DNA from: Chloroflexota bacterium
GTDB lineage: Bacteria > Chloroflexota > Dehalococcoidia > Lucifugimonadales > UBA3495
Assembly: GCA_009837355.1 (NCBI GenBank)
Contig: VXTR01000064.1
Coordinates: forward strand, 34,737 to 98,736
DNA: 64,000 bases
Direction of reading: 5' to 3'
The position numbers and the translations under genes are program-made. Below, one piece after another: positions 52,601 to 59,913 of the stretch; within the stretch, counting starts at the first letter, position 1, and every line of letters begins with the position of its first letter. The notes under the pieces are model-generated. The model saw only the letters and a list, made by a program, of their open reading frames with translations. It was not told where the DNA came from and did no database searches.

Positions 52601-53729
52601 TCCTTCTGAGTCCGTCGGCTGGCCGGTCCATCCCGACCGGCAACCACGCGCCGCAGTGAGCGCGTTTGGTATTTCCGGTACGAACGCTCACCTGGTGGTC
52701 GAAGGCTATGGAAGCCATTCCGAAGACTATGAAACCGTCTCCGGCATGGAATCGCCAGCCGGAGCTGCTCAGGACGTGCCTATCGCCCTTCCTGAGTCGG
52801 TAGCCGATGCGCTAGCTAGAGAGTCAGCGCCAGCAGAACGCAGCGTGCGTTTTCTGCCACTCTCCGGCAAGTCCGAGAGTGCGATTCGAGACTCGGCGAG
52901 CCGATACCTGTCTTGGATTGGCCAGCGCACCGCTGAGTCCGCCTATGATGCCACCGAATCCCAACTCCTTGCCGATATGGCGTGGACCGCCGCAGTTGGA
53001 CGGAGCCAGTTCGCCCATCGCGCCGGAGTGGTATTCACGGATGCCGATACGCTACGTGAGGGTTTGACGGCCCTCACCGGTAAGGAAGACAACTCCGATG
53101 GTTCGGAACCACAACCTGCAGCCGGGCCGGCGTTCCGATACAGTGGGGAAGGGAGTCAGTGGGTTGGCATGGGCGCAACGCTGTACGAAAGCGAGCCGGT
53201 GGCGCGCGCCGTTCTTGACCGGTGCGAAGCGGTGGTGATGGAAGACCGCGGCGAATCCCTGCTGGACGTGATGTTCGGGCGAGCCGAAACGGACGGTGGC
53301 CTGGACAATCCGCTGTGGGCACGACCTGCGATTTACGCCCTGGAATGTGCCCTTACCGCGCTGTGTTCAAGCTTAGCAATACGTCCCAACTACGCCCTCG
53401 GGGATGGCTGTGGGAATCTGGCCGCGGCCCAGGCCTTGGGAGCTTTCAGCCTGGAGGACGGCCTCCGGTTGGCTATGGGCGACGGCGCGCTGCCGGCGGA
53501 GCAAGCCAGTCTTGACGGCCTAGTTAAAACCATCGCTGATGCTGGGAGCGATACAGTGATTGAAATCGGCCCGGGCATGGTTGAATCAGACACCGGATTT
53601 TTGAATGAGGTCGCGAAGGCGTATGAAGCCGGCTTGACAGTCTCCTTTGAAGGGCTGTTCGCTGGCGAGCGGCGACGACGCATTTCACTTCCCAGCTATC
53701 CATTCCAGCGTCGGCGCCACTGGATATGA
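43605..53729 (+). CDS. Type I polyketide synthase: KS-AT-DH-cMT-ER-KR-ACP-KS(degenerate)-AT(degenerate)
   Basis: The 3374-residue protein holds one complete reducing module and one degenerate didomain. KS1 about 29-455 (Cys203, His338, His378). AT1 about 596-900 (Ser689 in GHSLGEF; QAFH at 793-796 suggests malonyl). DH about 971-1270 (His1002, Asp1175). C-methyltransferase about 1440-1670 ([10 protein letters not shown] at 1503). ER about 1923-2225 (HAGAGGVG at 2047). KR about 2230-2410 (GGLGGIG at 2241; His2382 where Tyr is usual). ACP Ser2545. KS2 about 2616-3035 keeps Cys2780 and His2955 but has Gln2915 for the HGTGT His. AT2 about 3176-3370 is shortened and reads GDGCG (Gly3268) for GHSLG. 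It ends directly after AT2 at RRRHWI. Predicted product: a reduced, methyl-branched acyl chain. Confidence 0.93.
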   Translation: MTTERYNDASQSTPAAAGVSHRYGSHLGEPIAVIGMACRFPGANDVRDFWRLLEAGEHAITEGEPGSGIGRVGELFRGTTVQSEACRFAAFIDDVDRFDAEFFRISPVEAQFLDPQQRIMLETSWQALEDAGIDPEGLRGSRTGVYGGISNNEYRGMILESSDTADAAPSLYTVSGTSYNTAIGRVAFAMGLQGPAIALDTACSSSLVAVHQAVTGLQLGEADLALAGGVHTILSGRLLELRANAGMLAPDGRCKTFDASANGYVRGEGCGILVLKRLSEAEADGDRIWGIIRGTAINQDGASNGLTVPNQEAQELVIQDALSRAGVSPSQVDYVEAHGTGTPVGDPIELEAMGAVYGMGRDAERPLLVGSVKTNFGHLESAAGVAGVMKVLLAMNRGVIPKHLNFSTPTPAVDWERLPLSVTAVATDWPAVSGRAPLAGVSGFGWSGTNAHVVVEGYRPANAEGASNGLSREWPPAGSKQRIDVSPVATGESSDAEAVSPRTTRILPLSGRTDAVVGELATRYLDWLDVHSAELASADSGSGSLLSDMVWTAGVGRSHFPCRVGVTFRDSESLRIGLQKVSEGSSEPAARPARRVAFVYTGQGSQWAGMGETLYETEPVVRSVLNRCEAVIQEERGVSLLDVMFGREGAAGDLNDTAWAQPAVYALECALTALWRSVGVEPSVVIGHSLGEFGAAYAAGAFGLEEGLRFVAKRGVLLASVPELGSMAAVFAPKDEVAVAVQEYSSESKGTGLCIGVDNGIHQVISGPTADVLALSERFEAKEVQVRPLRTNQAFHSALVEPALDQLEQAYTDVTVKPTTVALVSNVTGSRIGTGGILDGQYWRRHAREAVQFRSGMEVLAEMGVDLVIEVGPNAVLGPLVSLAWPGVSDGNEAPPVLASLLRPLSGIVSADFPDGFLDAVAGAYRAGLEISWDGLFAGEDRRRIELPGYPFQRRRHWVDAPRRARASSDHPLLGTRHESPRGEVLFETEMDASEPAWLNDHRVFGRVIMPGALYGAMAAATSLAEGAPAVEVGDLQLHSPMIFAADDAENGTAERARRVQAVLCPPESGGARQVEIYSKGEGEEGWTLHAECKTSPGVRMGDAGRIDLDGLKSRLSAADVSAFYRARAETSIDLGAAFRTLSALWAGNGEAVGEVALPEGIERNAIDLHPILLDGCFQALSAARQSAGSQDGTTYLPFGWERLWFTRQLPERLICHAQIRESERDSASDGGFAEVPEVLSGDLRFYTLDGVEIGGLDGYTVKRATRASLLSATEGLQDLLYEIIWRDRPLAQGMPPADFLTEPWAVVSSSPTFAQYLVNEGVGADARTDLLDDLERLSWAYALAALEKLGWQRVVGEHVEPEDLRQRLNVLDEHKRLFHRLFEMQARGGMVEEQGERFVVRVGKNDPMPDEMVGDIEEFADRISERYPHGSTEIGLFRRCAGALADTLTGQADPLTLLFSSGEPTAADLYMKAPVARSANRMLGDAIAALLTELPEGRKLRILEVGAGTGSATAAVLPELPDGRFDYVYTDISAGFFAEAESRFGGSEASIEYRVLDIERSPIEQGYDAHGYDLVIASNVLHATMYLHETLAHCRELLAPSGQLLALENLRGQGWLDLTFGQLDGWWRFADDYRPHHALASPAVWQRVLTDVGFEEAAVMGVDESNRDNQPDRGVIMARGPAEVTEPAGVWVLAGDRSGVARQLAAELAGHNQTVVVAGPDASSGGMSTEISDAIIETTVAMQERESWRSLLEGLPADVQLSGIVHLAALDGHGEDAITAELADDAKHAVASALALVQGLSDADAMPEKGVWFITSGGQVLEHEHFGQLSGALLWGFGKVVSQEAPHLQPRMIDLDTNTAAPVADLVNELMYPDAETHLAYRLGLRQAARLVRAGSATERVSMPEDSRWFLEPDSGGALEGLQVLDAPEHPLEPKEVRVAVEAAGLNFWDVFRAINIIDEGLLGGEMCGRVVEVGSEVSSVSVGDRVVALAFGTFGSEAVMREEMVALAPPKISTTALATMPTVFVSAALSYDFSGLKPGERVLIHAGAGGVGLAAIQMAQAAGAEVFATASAPKQAYLRSLGVKHVFDSRQTKFGQEILDVTEGQGVDVVLNSLTGEGFIEASLSCLSQGGRFVELAREGIYSDGEMAAARPDVAYHILKLDVLKEHYPAEPGDALRRVMTALDAGELTPLIHSRWPMAEAGPAMKFMRAARHIGKIVLTTSPLETGRLRGDRTYLVTGGLGGIGCTLAGWLAERGAGAIVLNGRRDPDPEAVAAIAALREQGATVEVELADVTDAAAVDAMLERIDGTLPPLAGIIHSVGVLSDAALTNQSWQSFESVLWPKVLGAWHLHRATMHRDLDMFVLFSSVAGVMGNAGQSNHAAANAFLDQLAGHRRAIGLAGQSVAWGAWSGLGEAEEQRERIARQLEAGGTGWITPQQGLRALETLVRQDAPTGMVAAVDWPTFANNRDDIPPFLEELIVTSSGDTDAAADTSDDLLSQLRGPQRADAQSILAAFLQKELQAVMRLPTLPSTSVGFFDLGMDSLMAVELRNRLNRTLAGEYVVSNTAVFDYPDITALARHLSEELGELGGSLSTPMSEPAIEERRQAAISDDDGIAIVGMACRFPRSNNLAEYWQLLESGTDAVTDGRQEGGPWDGAVGDPAAEDLTSRRGAFVDDIEWFDSRFFRIAPIEARLMDPRQRMMLEISWEALEDAGINPEGLRGSHTGVYAGVGGSEYRDLIEASGRADSYLGTTASVTAGRVAFALGLEGPAMPIDMACASSLAAVHQAAAALRKGEVNLALAGGVHVVLSRSVSGFMMEVGMLSRTGQCRPFDASADGYVRGEGCGIVVLKRLSDAEADGDRIWGVIRGSAVNQNGASAALTVPNGPAQERVMEAALNEAGLAGTDVDYLEAQAVGSKLADAIELRAVGAVYGRGRDADNPLLTGTVKANIGHLEAAAGIAGLIKTVLAMKQGVIPRQVNFDNPNPEIDWHQLPVQVPSESVGWPVHPDRQPRAAVSAFGISGTNAHLVVEGYGSHSEDYETVSGMESPAGAAQDVPIALPESVADALARESAPAERSVRFLPLSGKSESAIRDSASRYLSWIGQRTAESAYDATESQLLADMAWTAAVGRSQFAHRAGVVFTDADTLREGLTALTGKEDNSDGSEPQPAAGPAFRYSGEGSQWVGMGATLYESEPVARAVLDRCEAVVMEDRGESLLDVMFGRAETDGGLDNPLWARPAIYALECALTALCSSLAIRPNYALGDGCGNLAAAQALGAFSLEDGLRLAMGDGALPAEQASLDGLVKTIADAGSDTVIEIGPGMVESDTGFLNEVAKAYEAGLTVSFEGLFAGERRRRISLPSYPFQRRRHWI

Positions 53730-53857
53730 CCGTGCTGATTGACGGCATCATCGATGTCGCCAATGGATTATGAGCCTTGACGCCACCGCATAGAACGAGT
53801 AGAGTACGCCACACTTTTGGCAGGGATACTGCCAAGGACAATAGGAGGTTCGTTGAA

Positions 53858-54100
53858 ATGCCATCAACTGCAGATCGTCTCCAAAATCTCATCGCTGAAA
53901 ATTTGGAAGTCGACGGCAAGCCGGTAAGCACACCAGTGGATATGAACTCCAGCCTAACCGCCATCGGTGTGGCGTCTATGGACGTCGTCGCTTTTGCCCG
54001 GCTGATTCAGCAGGAGTTCAGCGTTCAACTCGCGCCCGAGCAATGCACGGAGTTGGCAACCCTCACGCAACTGGCTGAATTCATTGACGCCAATAGCTGA
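53858..54100 (+). CDS. Discrete acyl carrier protein
   Basis: The 80-residue protein has ACP length and helix pattern: MPSTADRLQNLIAENLEVDG, then SSLTAIGVASMDVVAFARLI with the phosphopantetheine Ser40 in the sequence GVASMD (instead of the common DSL), and EQCTELATLTQLAEFID. ATG at 53858 is preceded by GGAGG. It lies 128 bp after the PKS and 27 bp before the phosphopantetheinyl transferase. Since the PKS ends without an ACP after its second KS-AT, this free ACP is the natural candidate to receive the chain. That link is inference. Confidence 0.85.
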   Translation: MPSTADRLQNLIAENLEVDGKPVSTPVDMNSSLTAIGVASMDVVAFARLIQQEFSVQLAPEQCTELATLTQLAEFIDANS

Positions 54101-54127
54101 CGATTCCGTCGCTCCATAGCGCGAAGG

Positions 54128-54859
54128 ATGCCAATGCCTGCTCCCGGTGGACTACCATGGTGGGGCATGATGCGAGAAATTGGCGCCATTCGAGTAGCGC
54201 ACGTTGACTTGACGCCTCACGCCGGCCGTGAGGCGTCAGCTTTGCTGTGGCTCGACGAAAGCGAGCAGGTCCAATGGCGCCGCTTTTTGTACCCAGGCCC
54301 GCGCCGACGATTTGCTTTGTGCCGCGCGGTGCTCCGCTCCCTCCTTTGCAGGCAACTGGGATGCGCCAACACTCAGCTCAACTTCGGCTACGGTTGCCAC
54401 GGCAAGCCTTTCGCAGTGATTGGAAATCACCCGGCGCCCATCAGTTTCAACGTAAGCCACAGCGATAGACGGGGATTGATTGCCTATGCACCCCAAGGAA
54501 AGCTGGGAGTGGACGTTGAGGAGTATGACCTCAGACGCGATATGGAACTGTTGATTGGCACGGTATTCGGCCCCAGCGAACGGGCTGATCTGGCCCAGCT
54601 CCATGGACACCATAAAGTCCGGCTGTTTTATAAGCTCTGGACAATTAAGGAGGCTCTAATCAAGGCTACGGGGGCGGGATTTTCGTGCGATGTGGCGAAG
54701 TTCGAAGTTCCACCAGCTCTGCGCCAGGGAACGACTGGAACTTTCACCTTTCCCCAGCATCCGACGAAAGAATGGAGAGTAGAATACCTGGGCAACGAAG
54801 CATTTGCCGGCTCCATCGCATACGAAGCGGGTAGCGATGCCGGGGGTAATGATGGCTGA
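54128..54859 (+). CDS. Sfp-type 4'-phosphopantetheinyl transferase
   Basis: The 243-residue protein has the Sfp pattern: HGKPFAVIG followed by SFNVSHSDRRGLIAY, then LGVDVEEYDLRRD with Mg-binding acids, and LFYKLWTIKEALIKATGAG carrying the W-x-x-K-E-A motif. It transfers phosphopantetheine from CoA to carrier-protein serines, here probably the PKS ACP and the free ACP. The first candidate ATG is 54128; ATG at 54134 or 54167 are alternatives. Its 3' end overlaps the hydrolase gene by 8 bp. Confidence 0.9.
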   Translation: MPMPAPGGLPWWGMMREIGAIRVAHVDLTPHAGREASALLWLDESEQVQWRRFLYPGPRRRFALCRAVLRSLLCRQLGCANTQLNFGYGCHGKPFAVIGNHPAPISFNVSHSDRRGLIAYAPQGKLGVDVEEYDLRRDMELLIGTVFGPSERADLAQLHGHHKVRLFYKLWTIKEALIKATGAGFSCDVAKFEVPPALRQGTTGTFTFPQHPTKEWRVEYLGNEAFAGSIAYEAGSDAGGNDG

Positions 54860-55754
54860 TGAAATCATATGGACCATACCCAAGCCACTATCCACTTATG
54901 ACGTGGCGGTAGATGACGAAACCGTCATTACTCTGCGACAGCACGGGAACCCTTCGGGCCCGCGGCTTGTCCTCTGCCATGGCAACGGCCTAGCGATTGA
55001 CCTGTACTATCCCTTCTGGTCGCTCCTGGTAGAGGACTTTGAAATAATTGTCTATGACCTCCGCAATCACGGCTGGAACCCCGTGAGCTCTATGGGCAAT
55101 CATACCCTGCCGATACTGGTTCAGGACCATGACAAGGTTCTTGCAGCGATCGACACACGCTACGGAAATAAGCCCAAAGTCGGAGTGTTCCACTCTGTTT
55201 CCGCCCTTGTTACTCTGCTGTCGCCCAACAAGGGCGACGAGTTCGTGGCGCGGGTGCTGTTCGACCCGCCTTTGTGCAAGCCGGGACGCGGGTACGTGGA
55301 ATTTGAAGAGGCGGCAACGCGCCTGGCAACGATGGCTCGCCGTCGGACACCCCGATTCAAAACCAGGGAAGAACTGGCATCGGTTCTACCATACCTACCA
55401 CCATTCAATCATGCTGTGGCCGGGATCGGCGACCTCTATACACGGGCAATCCTTCGCGAAAGTGAAGATAAAGATGGGTACGAACTCCGGTGCCCTCGCG
55501 AGTATGAAGCCCAGATAATGGAGTACGCGAGCACCTTTGCGGTGCTAGTGGATTTCGAATCAGTGCTTTGCCCAACCAAAGTAATCGGAGCTGACCCGAC
55601 GTTGCCGTACTCCTACCTGCCCAGCCTGGACCTCAGCGACGTTATCACGGTGGGCTACGATTTTTTGCCCGACGCGACCCACTTCCTACAACTGGAGCAG
55701 CCCCAGGAATGTGTTGAGTTGTTACGGGAGTTTCTCGACCCTCTCATCGGCTAA
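54852..55754 (+). CDS. Alpha/beta hydrolase of the PKS locus (possible chain-release thioesterase)
   Basis: The 300-residue protein is an alpha/beta hydrolase: LVLCHGNGLAIDLYYPFW (oxyanion region), IIVYDLRNHGW, the nucleophile elbow GVFHSVSA with Ser115, and a C-terminal DATHFLQLEQP with the catalytic His. The elbow ends in Ser rather than Gly (S-V-S), a variation seen in some family members. The PKS has no thioesterase domain, so this enzyme may release or edit the chain; that is inference from location. ATG at 54852 overlaps the PPTase stop. It is followed by a convergent gene with a 4-bp overlap. Confidence 0.75.
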   Translation: MADEIIWTIPKPLSTYDVAVDDETVITLRQHGNPSGPRLVLCHGNGLAIDLYYPFWSLLVEDFEIIVYDLRNHGWNPVSSMGNHTLPILVQDHDKVLAAIDTRYGNKPKVGVFHSVSALVTLLSPNKGDEFVARVLFDPPLCKPGRGYVEFEEAATRLATMARRRTPRFKTREELASVLPYLPPFNHAVAGIGDLYTRAILRESEDKDGYELRCPREYEAQIMEYASTFAVLVDFESVLCPTKVIGADPTLPYSYLPSLDLSDVITVGYDFLPDATHFLQLEQPQECVELLREFLDPLIG

Positions 55755-57496
55755 CTTTCAACTCGTACCATTATGATGTCCATGCCGTGGTACTTCTGGT
55801 GCCGGACTGTCGAAGCGTAGTGCCTCAGCAGTCGGAAGGAAACTTCCCTTTCGTCCACTACCTGGGGTTCCTCTTCCAGGTATGAGAGACGGTCGCCAAG
55901 GTTCTCTTCCTCCAGGACGGAAATAAATTCCAGGTCCACGGCTCTGCCGTCGGGGCGGGCGGATACCATCAAGCGGGGCGGGTTGCCCTGAGACTCGGTT
56001 TCGGCAAATTCATTATCGGGTTGAAGCAAGCTGGAGATTGCCTCTTCACCCGCCGAGCGAAGGCGGTCGGTGGAGGCTTCGTTCCAGCCCATCCTGCCGG
56101 CGACGTCTTGCAGGAAAGTGTCAATTCTCGGAAGCTCGGAAAACTCCAGCCGGGTGGTCAGCCGTCTGGGACGGGACCGGCTCAACTCCATGAAAGCGGT
56201 CAAGCCAACGGCCATGAGACCTCCCATTGTGACTCCGTTACCAAGCAACAGGTCCCAAGGGGAAGGAATCAGACCTTCGAACACGTTTTGAAACTCCATC
56301 GCCGCTCCAGTTGCGAAGGACAAGCCGACGATAAAGGTTTTCGAGACGTCAATCCCGTCCTGCATGACGGACTGTATGCCCTGTACAAAGAAGATGCCGA
56401 TTGCAATCAGCAGAACGGCGCCCAGCACCGGACCGGGAATAAGCAGAAACAGGCTGGCAAGTTTTGGAGAAAGCGCCAGTGCCAGGAGAATCACCGCCAT
56501 AGCGTATCCAACGTAGCGGGATGCTACCCCGGTGAGGGTCACCACAGAGACTGTCATCGACGAAAAGAATGTTGGAGGAAGAATACCGATCAAGGCAGAT
56601 GCGAACATGCTGATACCGTTAGCATACAACGTGCCTTGCAGCATGCGGAAATCGGTAGCTCTGGGCTGTCGCCGGGAGGCTTGTTGAACGGCAACTGCGT
56701 CGCCAATTCCTTTGACAGCAAACACCAGCGCCACGATGGCGAACATTGGCGCCATAGCCCAGAACTCAGCCGGGGGCGTGAGGTCCAGCCCCGGGAACTC
56801 AAGGCCAGGAAACCCGACCCAGGACGCGGCGTACAGTGATTCCAACTCATAGAATCCAAAGGGAGCGGCAATGGCACAACCACAGCCAATGCCTATGACG
56901 AGCGACCATGCCCGCCATCGTCCGGGCGCGCGCATAGTCAGCAGGGTGGACACGACCAGCGTGGCCGCAACTACATACAAGCCCGCAGCCGGCGACGTTC
57001 CCTCCGGCGCCTCACCAATAACATCCAGAGTGACCGGCAAGATTGAGACGGAAATCAGCATGAGGACGGTGCCCGACACGGCCGGGGTTATAATCCGGCG
57101 CAATAGGGGCAACCAGGTAGGAACCGCCAAGTAACATACTGCCGAAACAAGCAGGAGGCTGACCAGCAAGGTCGGTCCGCCCGCTTCCAACGCCAGTATG
57201 GAAACCGCGATGAAAGTGGGGGAGATTACCGAAATAAAGGTATGACCGGCTCCGAATCGCCAGATTCGAGACGCCTGCAAGGCGGTAACCGCCGCCAGGA
57301 TTATCAGCGAGCCGAACATTGTCCAGGCGACGTAGCCCTCGCTCTGGCCACCAGCAACACCGACAATCACCACCACCATCACGGTGATGGGCAGCCCAAT
57401 CAGGGTTCCCTGAACGCCCACCAACAAGGCCAATAGTGGCGAACAGGGCTCGTTCGGTTCGTAGCGCAGATGGCTGCCAGGGCGATTCGATGCCAA
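55751..57496 (-). CDS. NCS2/NAT-type xanthine/uracil permease with C-terminal soluble domain
   Basis: The 581-residue protein has two parts. Residues 25-440 form a multi-pass nucleobase-cation symporter-2-like permease, with segments such as LLALLVGVQGTLIGLPITVM and the signature-region PTFFSSMTVSVVTLTGVASRYVG (in two parts), corresponding to the QN-x-G-x-x-x-x-T region but with SM for QN. Residues 450-581 are soluble: IDTFLQDVAGRMGWNEASTDRLRSAGEEAIS, then LMVSARPDGRAVDLEFIS and FRLLRHYASTVRHQKYHGMD. The tail resembles RsbW/HATPase-like domains in layout, with a weak N-box. The transported substrate and the tail function are unknown. Confidence 0.75.
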   Translation of the reverse strand: MASNRPGSHLRYEPNEPCSPLLALLVGVQGTLIGLPITVMVVVIVGVAGGQSEGYVAWTMFGSLIILAAVTALQASRIWRFGAGHTFISVISPTFIAVSILALEAGGPTLLVSLLLVSAVCYLAVPTWLPLLRRIITPAVSGTVLMLISVSILPVTLDVIGEAPEGTSPAAGLYVVAATLVVSTLLTMRAPGRWRAWSLVIGIGCGCAIAAPFGFYELESLYAASWVGFPGLEFPGLDLTPPAEFWAMAPMFAIVALVFAVKGIGDAVAVQQASRRQPRATDFRMLQGTLYANGISMFASALIGILPPTFFSSMTVSVVTLTGVASRYVGYAMAVILLALALSPKLASLFLLIPGPVLGAVLLIAIGIFFVQGIQSVMQDGIDVSKTFIVGLSFATGAAMEFQNVFEGLIPSPWDLLLGNGVTMGGLMAVGLTAFMELSRSRPRRLTTRLEFSELPRIDTFLQDVAGRMGWNEASTDRLRSAGEEAISSLLQPDNEFAETESQGNPPRLMVSARPDGRAVDLEFISVLEEENLGDRLSYLEEEPQVVDEREVSFRLLRHYASTVRHQKYHGMDIIMVRVES

Positions 57497-57543
57497 AGTA
57501 AATTACCTGACGAGCGGGTAGGGATAGCGGCGCCTCGGGATGA

Positions 57544-57630
57544 TGGTGCCGAAGGTCAGACTCGAACTGACACGGGATATTATCCCACCGGTTTTTGAGA
57601 CCGGCGCGTCTACCATTCCGCCACTTCGGC
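57544..57630 (-). tRNA. tRNA-Leu (anticodon CAA)
   Basis: On the minus strand GCCGAAG pairs with CTTCGGC. The D-arm is GCGGAATGGTAGACGC, the anticodon stem-loop CCGGTCTCAAAAACCGG has anticodon CAA, and a long variable arm (TGGGATAATATCCCG) marks it as class II. The T-arm is GTCAGTTCGAGTCTGAC. CCA is encoded (57546-57544). Confidence 0.96.
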
Positions 57631-57748
57631 TCTGTGTCAACAGTATAGCACGCTTGCGCCAACGCACGGTTGCGTTGTAGCATTGCTGCGCTGTCATCAA
57701 CTTGTGGCACGCGTCTTGCGACAGCCCTTCTCGTAAAGGCGGCACACC

Positions 57749-58204
57749 ATGACAAACATCAAAGAACGGCTGGACGAGGACATCCGGAACACCATGCGGG
57801 CCCGCAACCGGGAACGTCTGGAGACCCTGCGCTTCCTCAAGAGCCAGATTCAACTGGTGGAAAAGAATAACCTCAAGGAGCTGGACGACGACGGGGTTAC
57901 CGACGTCGTCGCCAAGCAGGCCAAGGACCGTCGTGAGAGCATCGAGATGTTCGGGCAGGGCGGTCGCGATGACCTAGTAGCCAAAGAAGAGGCGGCCCTG
58001 GCCATCTTGCAGGAATATATGCCAGAGCAGATGGACGCCAAGGCCATCGAGACGCTGGCGCGGCAGGTCATCGCCGACGTGGGAGCGACCGGGGCGAGCG
58101 ACCGGGGCAAGGTTATGGGACGCATCATGCCGCAGGTGCGGGGCAAGGCCGACGGCAGCCAAGTCAACGCCGTAGTATCCCGCTTGCTGGAATCCCTAGG
58201 CTGA
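57749..58204 (+). CDS. yqeY: GatB/YqeY domain protein
   Basis: The 151-residue protein matches YqeY along its length: MTNIKERLDEDIRNTMRARN, RLETLRFLKSQIQ, AKQAKDRRESIEMFGQGGRDDLV, LQEYMPEQMD and DRGKVMGRIMPQVRGKADGS. The family resembles the tail domain of GatB and may aid tRNA-dependent amidation, but its role is not proven. It stands 8 bp upstream of purQ, so the two are co-transcribed. Confidence 0.93.
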   Translation: MTNIKERLDEDIRNTMRARNRERLETLRFLKSQIQLVEKNNLKELDDDGVTDVVAKQAKDRRESIEMFGQGGRDDLVAKEEAALAILQEYMPEQMDAKAIETLARQVIADVGATGASDRGKVMGRIMPQVRGKADGSQVNAVVSRLLESLG

Positions 58205-58212
58205 ACCCTCTT

Positions 58213-58917
58213 ATGCGTTTCGGCATCCTGGTCTTCCCCGGCACCTGGAGCGACACCGACTGCCACTACTCCGTCAGCGGCGTGCTGGGGCAAGAAGCCG
58301 GTTACGTGTGGCACAAATCGGCTGACCTTACCGGCTACGACGCCGTAATCGTCCCGGGCGGGTTTTCCTACGGCGACTACCTGCGCGCCGGCGCCATCGC
58401 CCGGTTCTCTCCCGTAATGGCGGCGGTGCAGGATTTCGCCGCCGGCGGCCGGCCTGTCATCGGCATTTGCAACGGCTTTCAGATTCTCTGCGAGGCTGGC
58501 CTGCTGCCCGGCGCACTGCGACGCAACGGCCACCTGCAATACCGCTGCCAGTGGACCCATCTGCGAACGGAGCGGGTGGACACGCCGTTCAGCAGCCGCT
58601 GCCGGACCGCCCAGCCGCTGGCGGTGCCAGTGTCCCACGGCGAGGGAAGTTACTATGCCGACGACGCCACCGTTGCCCAGCTTGAGGAGCAGGGCCGGGT
58701 GTTGTTCCGCTACTGCGAAGCGGATGGCTCGGTAACGGAAGCCGCCAATCCCAACGGCTCGGTGGCCAACATCGCCGGCATCATCAGCGAAGGAGGCAAC
58801 GTGCTGGGCATGATGCCTCATCCGGAACGCAGCTGCGAACCGCTACTTGGTTCCGATGACGGCAACCTGATTTTCGGCTCCATTATTGATGCCGTTGCCG
58901 GCGGCACGCTTCGATAG
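58213..58917 (+). CDS. purQ: Phosphoribosylformylglycinamidine synthase, glutaminase subunit
   Basis: The 234-residue class I glutamine amidotransferase supplies ammonia for the FGAM synthase reaction. It starts RFGILVFPGTWSDTDCH and has VPGGFSYGDYLRAGAIA, the nucleophile Cys86 in GICNGFQIL, and MMPHPERSCEPLLG with the catalytic His and Glu. The length fits the small-PurQ system that works with PurL and PurS. No purS gene is seen. The next gene is a transporter and purL follows at 59914. Confidence 0.95.
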   Translation: MRFGILVFPGTWSDTDCHYSVSGVLGQEAGYVWHKSADLTGYDAVIVPGGFSYGDYLRAGAIARFSPVMAAVQDFAAGGRPVIGICNGFQILCEAGLLPGALRRNGHLQYRCQWTHLRTERVDTPFSSRCRTAQPLAVPVSHGEGSYYADDATVAQLEEQGRVLFRYCEADGSVTEAANPNGSVANIAGIISEGGNVLGMMPHPERSCEPLLGSDDGNLIFGSIIDAVAGGTLR

Positions 58918-58926
58918 TCGCTAACC

Positions 58927-59853
58927 ATGCTGCTTTCGCTGGGGCTGGCGTGCATCTCAGTGCTGGGGTTTGGCAGTTCGGCCGTGCTGGCGCGGCTGGG
59001 GATGTCGGGCCTAGGCGGGCTGCGTCCCATGCCCGGCGCGCTGGTATCGCTGGTGGCGTCGACGCTGCTGGCGGGGACGCTGGCGCTGGCTTTTGAATTC
59101 CAGGCGATTATCGCGCTGCCGGCCGTCGCCATGGTATGGCTGCTGGGCAATGGCATACTGACCTACATGGGCGGACGGTCGCAACAGTACATCGCAATCA
59201 GCCTGGTGGGAGCGTCGCGGGTTACACCCATTGTCGGGGGCGCTGCGCTGTTCGCCGCCCTCTACGCCATAATGTTCACCCGCTTCGGCGTTCCGGGGTT
59301 TGACGAGCATCTCAACGCGCCGATCGCCGTCGGTACGGTGGTCGTGGTGGCCGGCCTTGCGCTGACCGGGGGGAACTTCCTGCGGCAAAGCTGGGGGCGG
59401 GACTGGCATTCGGTGCTGGGTTACGTGCTGGCGTTGTCCGCAGCCGCCTGCTACGGCGCGGCTACGCTGAGCGGTCGGGTGCTCAGCAACCTTTACGGTT
59501 CCCCGCTGATTATGGCGGCAGGGAGCATGTTCTTCGCCACGCTGGTGCTCCTGCCCTTGTTTGGTCGGGAAGCCAGCCAAAACGTCAAGTCCAGTCGCTG
59601 GGCTACGTTCTACCTCTTTCTGGCCGGGTTCGCGGCGGCGTGCGCGGTGATGTCGCTGTACTTTGCCGTGACGCGGGAGGGTTCCAGCATACTGGTGCTC
59701 AGCCCGATAGTGTCGTGCAACCCGCTGGTAACGCTGCTGCTGGCCCGGCTGTTCCTGCGCGGGAACGAGACGGTTACGAAGGAACTCGTCATTGGCACAC
59801 TGATGGCCGTTGGCGGCGTAACGCTGGTAGTCGTTGGCGGAATAACCGGGTAG
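58927..59853 (+). CDS. EamA/DMT-family transporter
   Basis: The 308-residue protein has about ten hydrophobic segments in two EamA repeats, for example LSLGLACISVLGFGSSAVLA, AVAMVWLLGNGILTYMGGRS and LGYVLALSAAACYGAATLSG, and a last VIGTLMAVGGVTLVVVGGI. Drug/metabolite transporters export or import varied small molecules, so no substrate can be assigned. It sits between purQ and purL in the same direction, 9 bp after purQ, an unusual insertion in a purine operon. Confidence 0.85.
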   Translation: MLLSLGLACISVLGFGSSAVLARLGMSGLGGLRPMPGALVSLVASTLLAGTLALAFEFQAIIALPAVAMVWLLGNGILTYMGGRSQQYIAISLVGASRVTPIVGGAALFAALYAIMFTRFGVPGFDEHLNAPIAVGTVVVVAGLALTGGNFLRQSWGRDWHSVLGYVLALSAAACYGAATLSGRVLSNLYGSPLIMAAGSMFFATLVLLPLFGREASQNVKSSRWATFYLFLAGFAAACAVMSLYFAVTREGSSILVLSPIVSCNPLVTLLLARLFLRGNETVTKELVIGTLMAVGGVTLVVVGGITG

Positions 59854-59913
59854 TCCGGTCTTATAGAGTATAGAGTGATGACTAACTGAATTAATGAATC
59901 GTTGAGGCTCACA

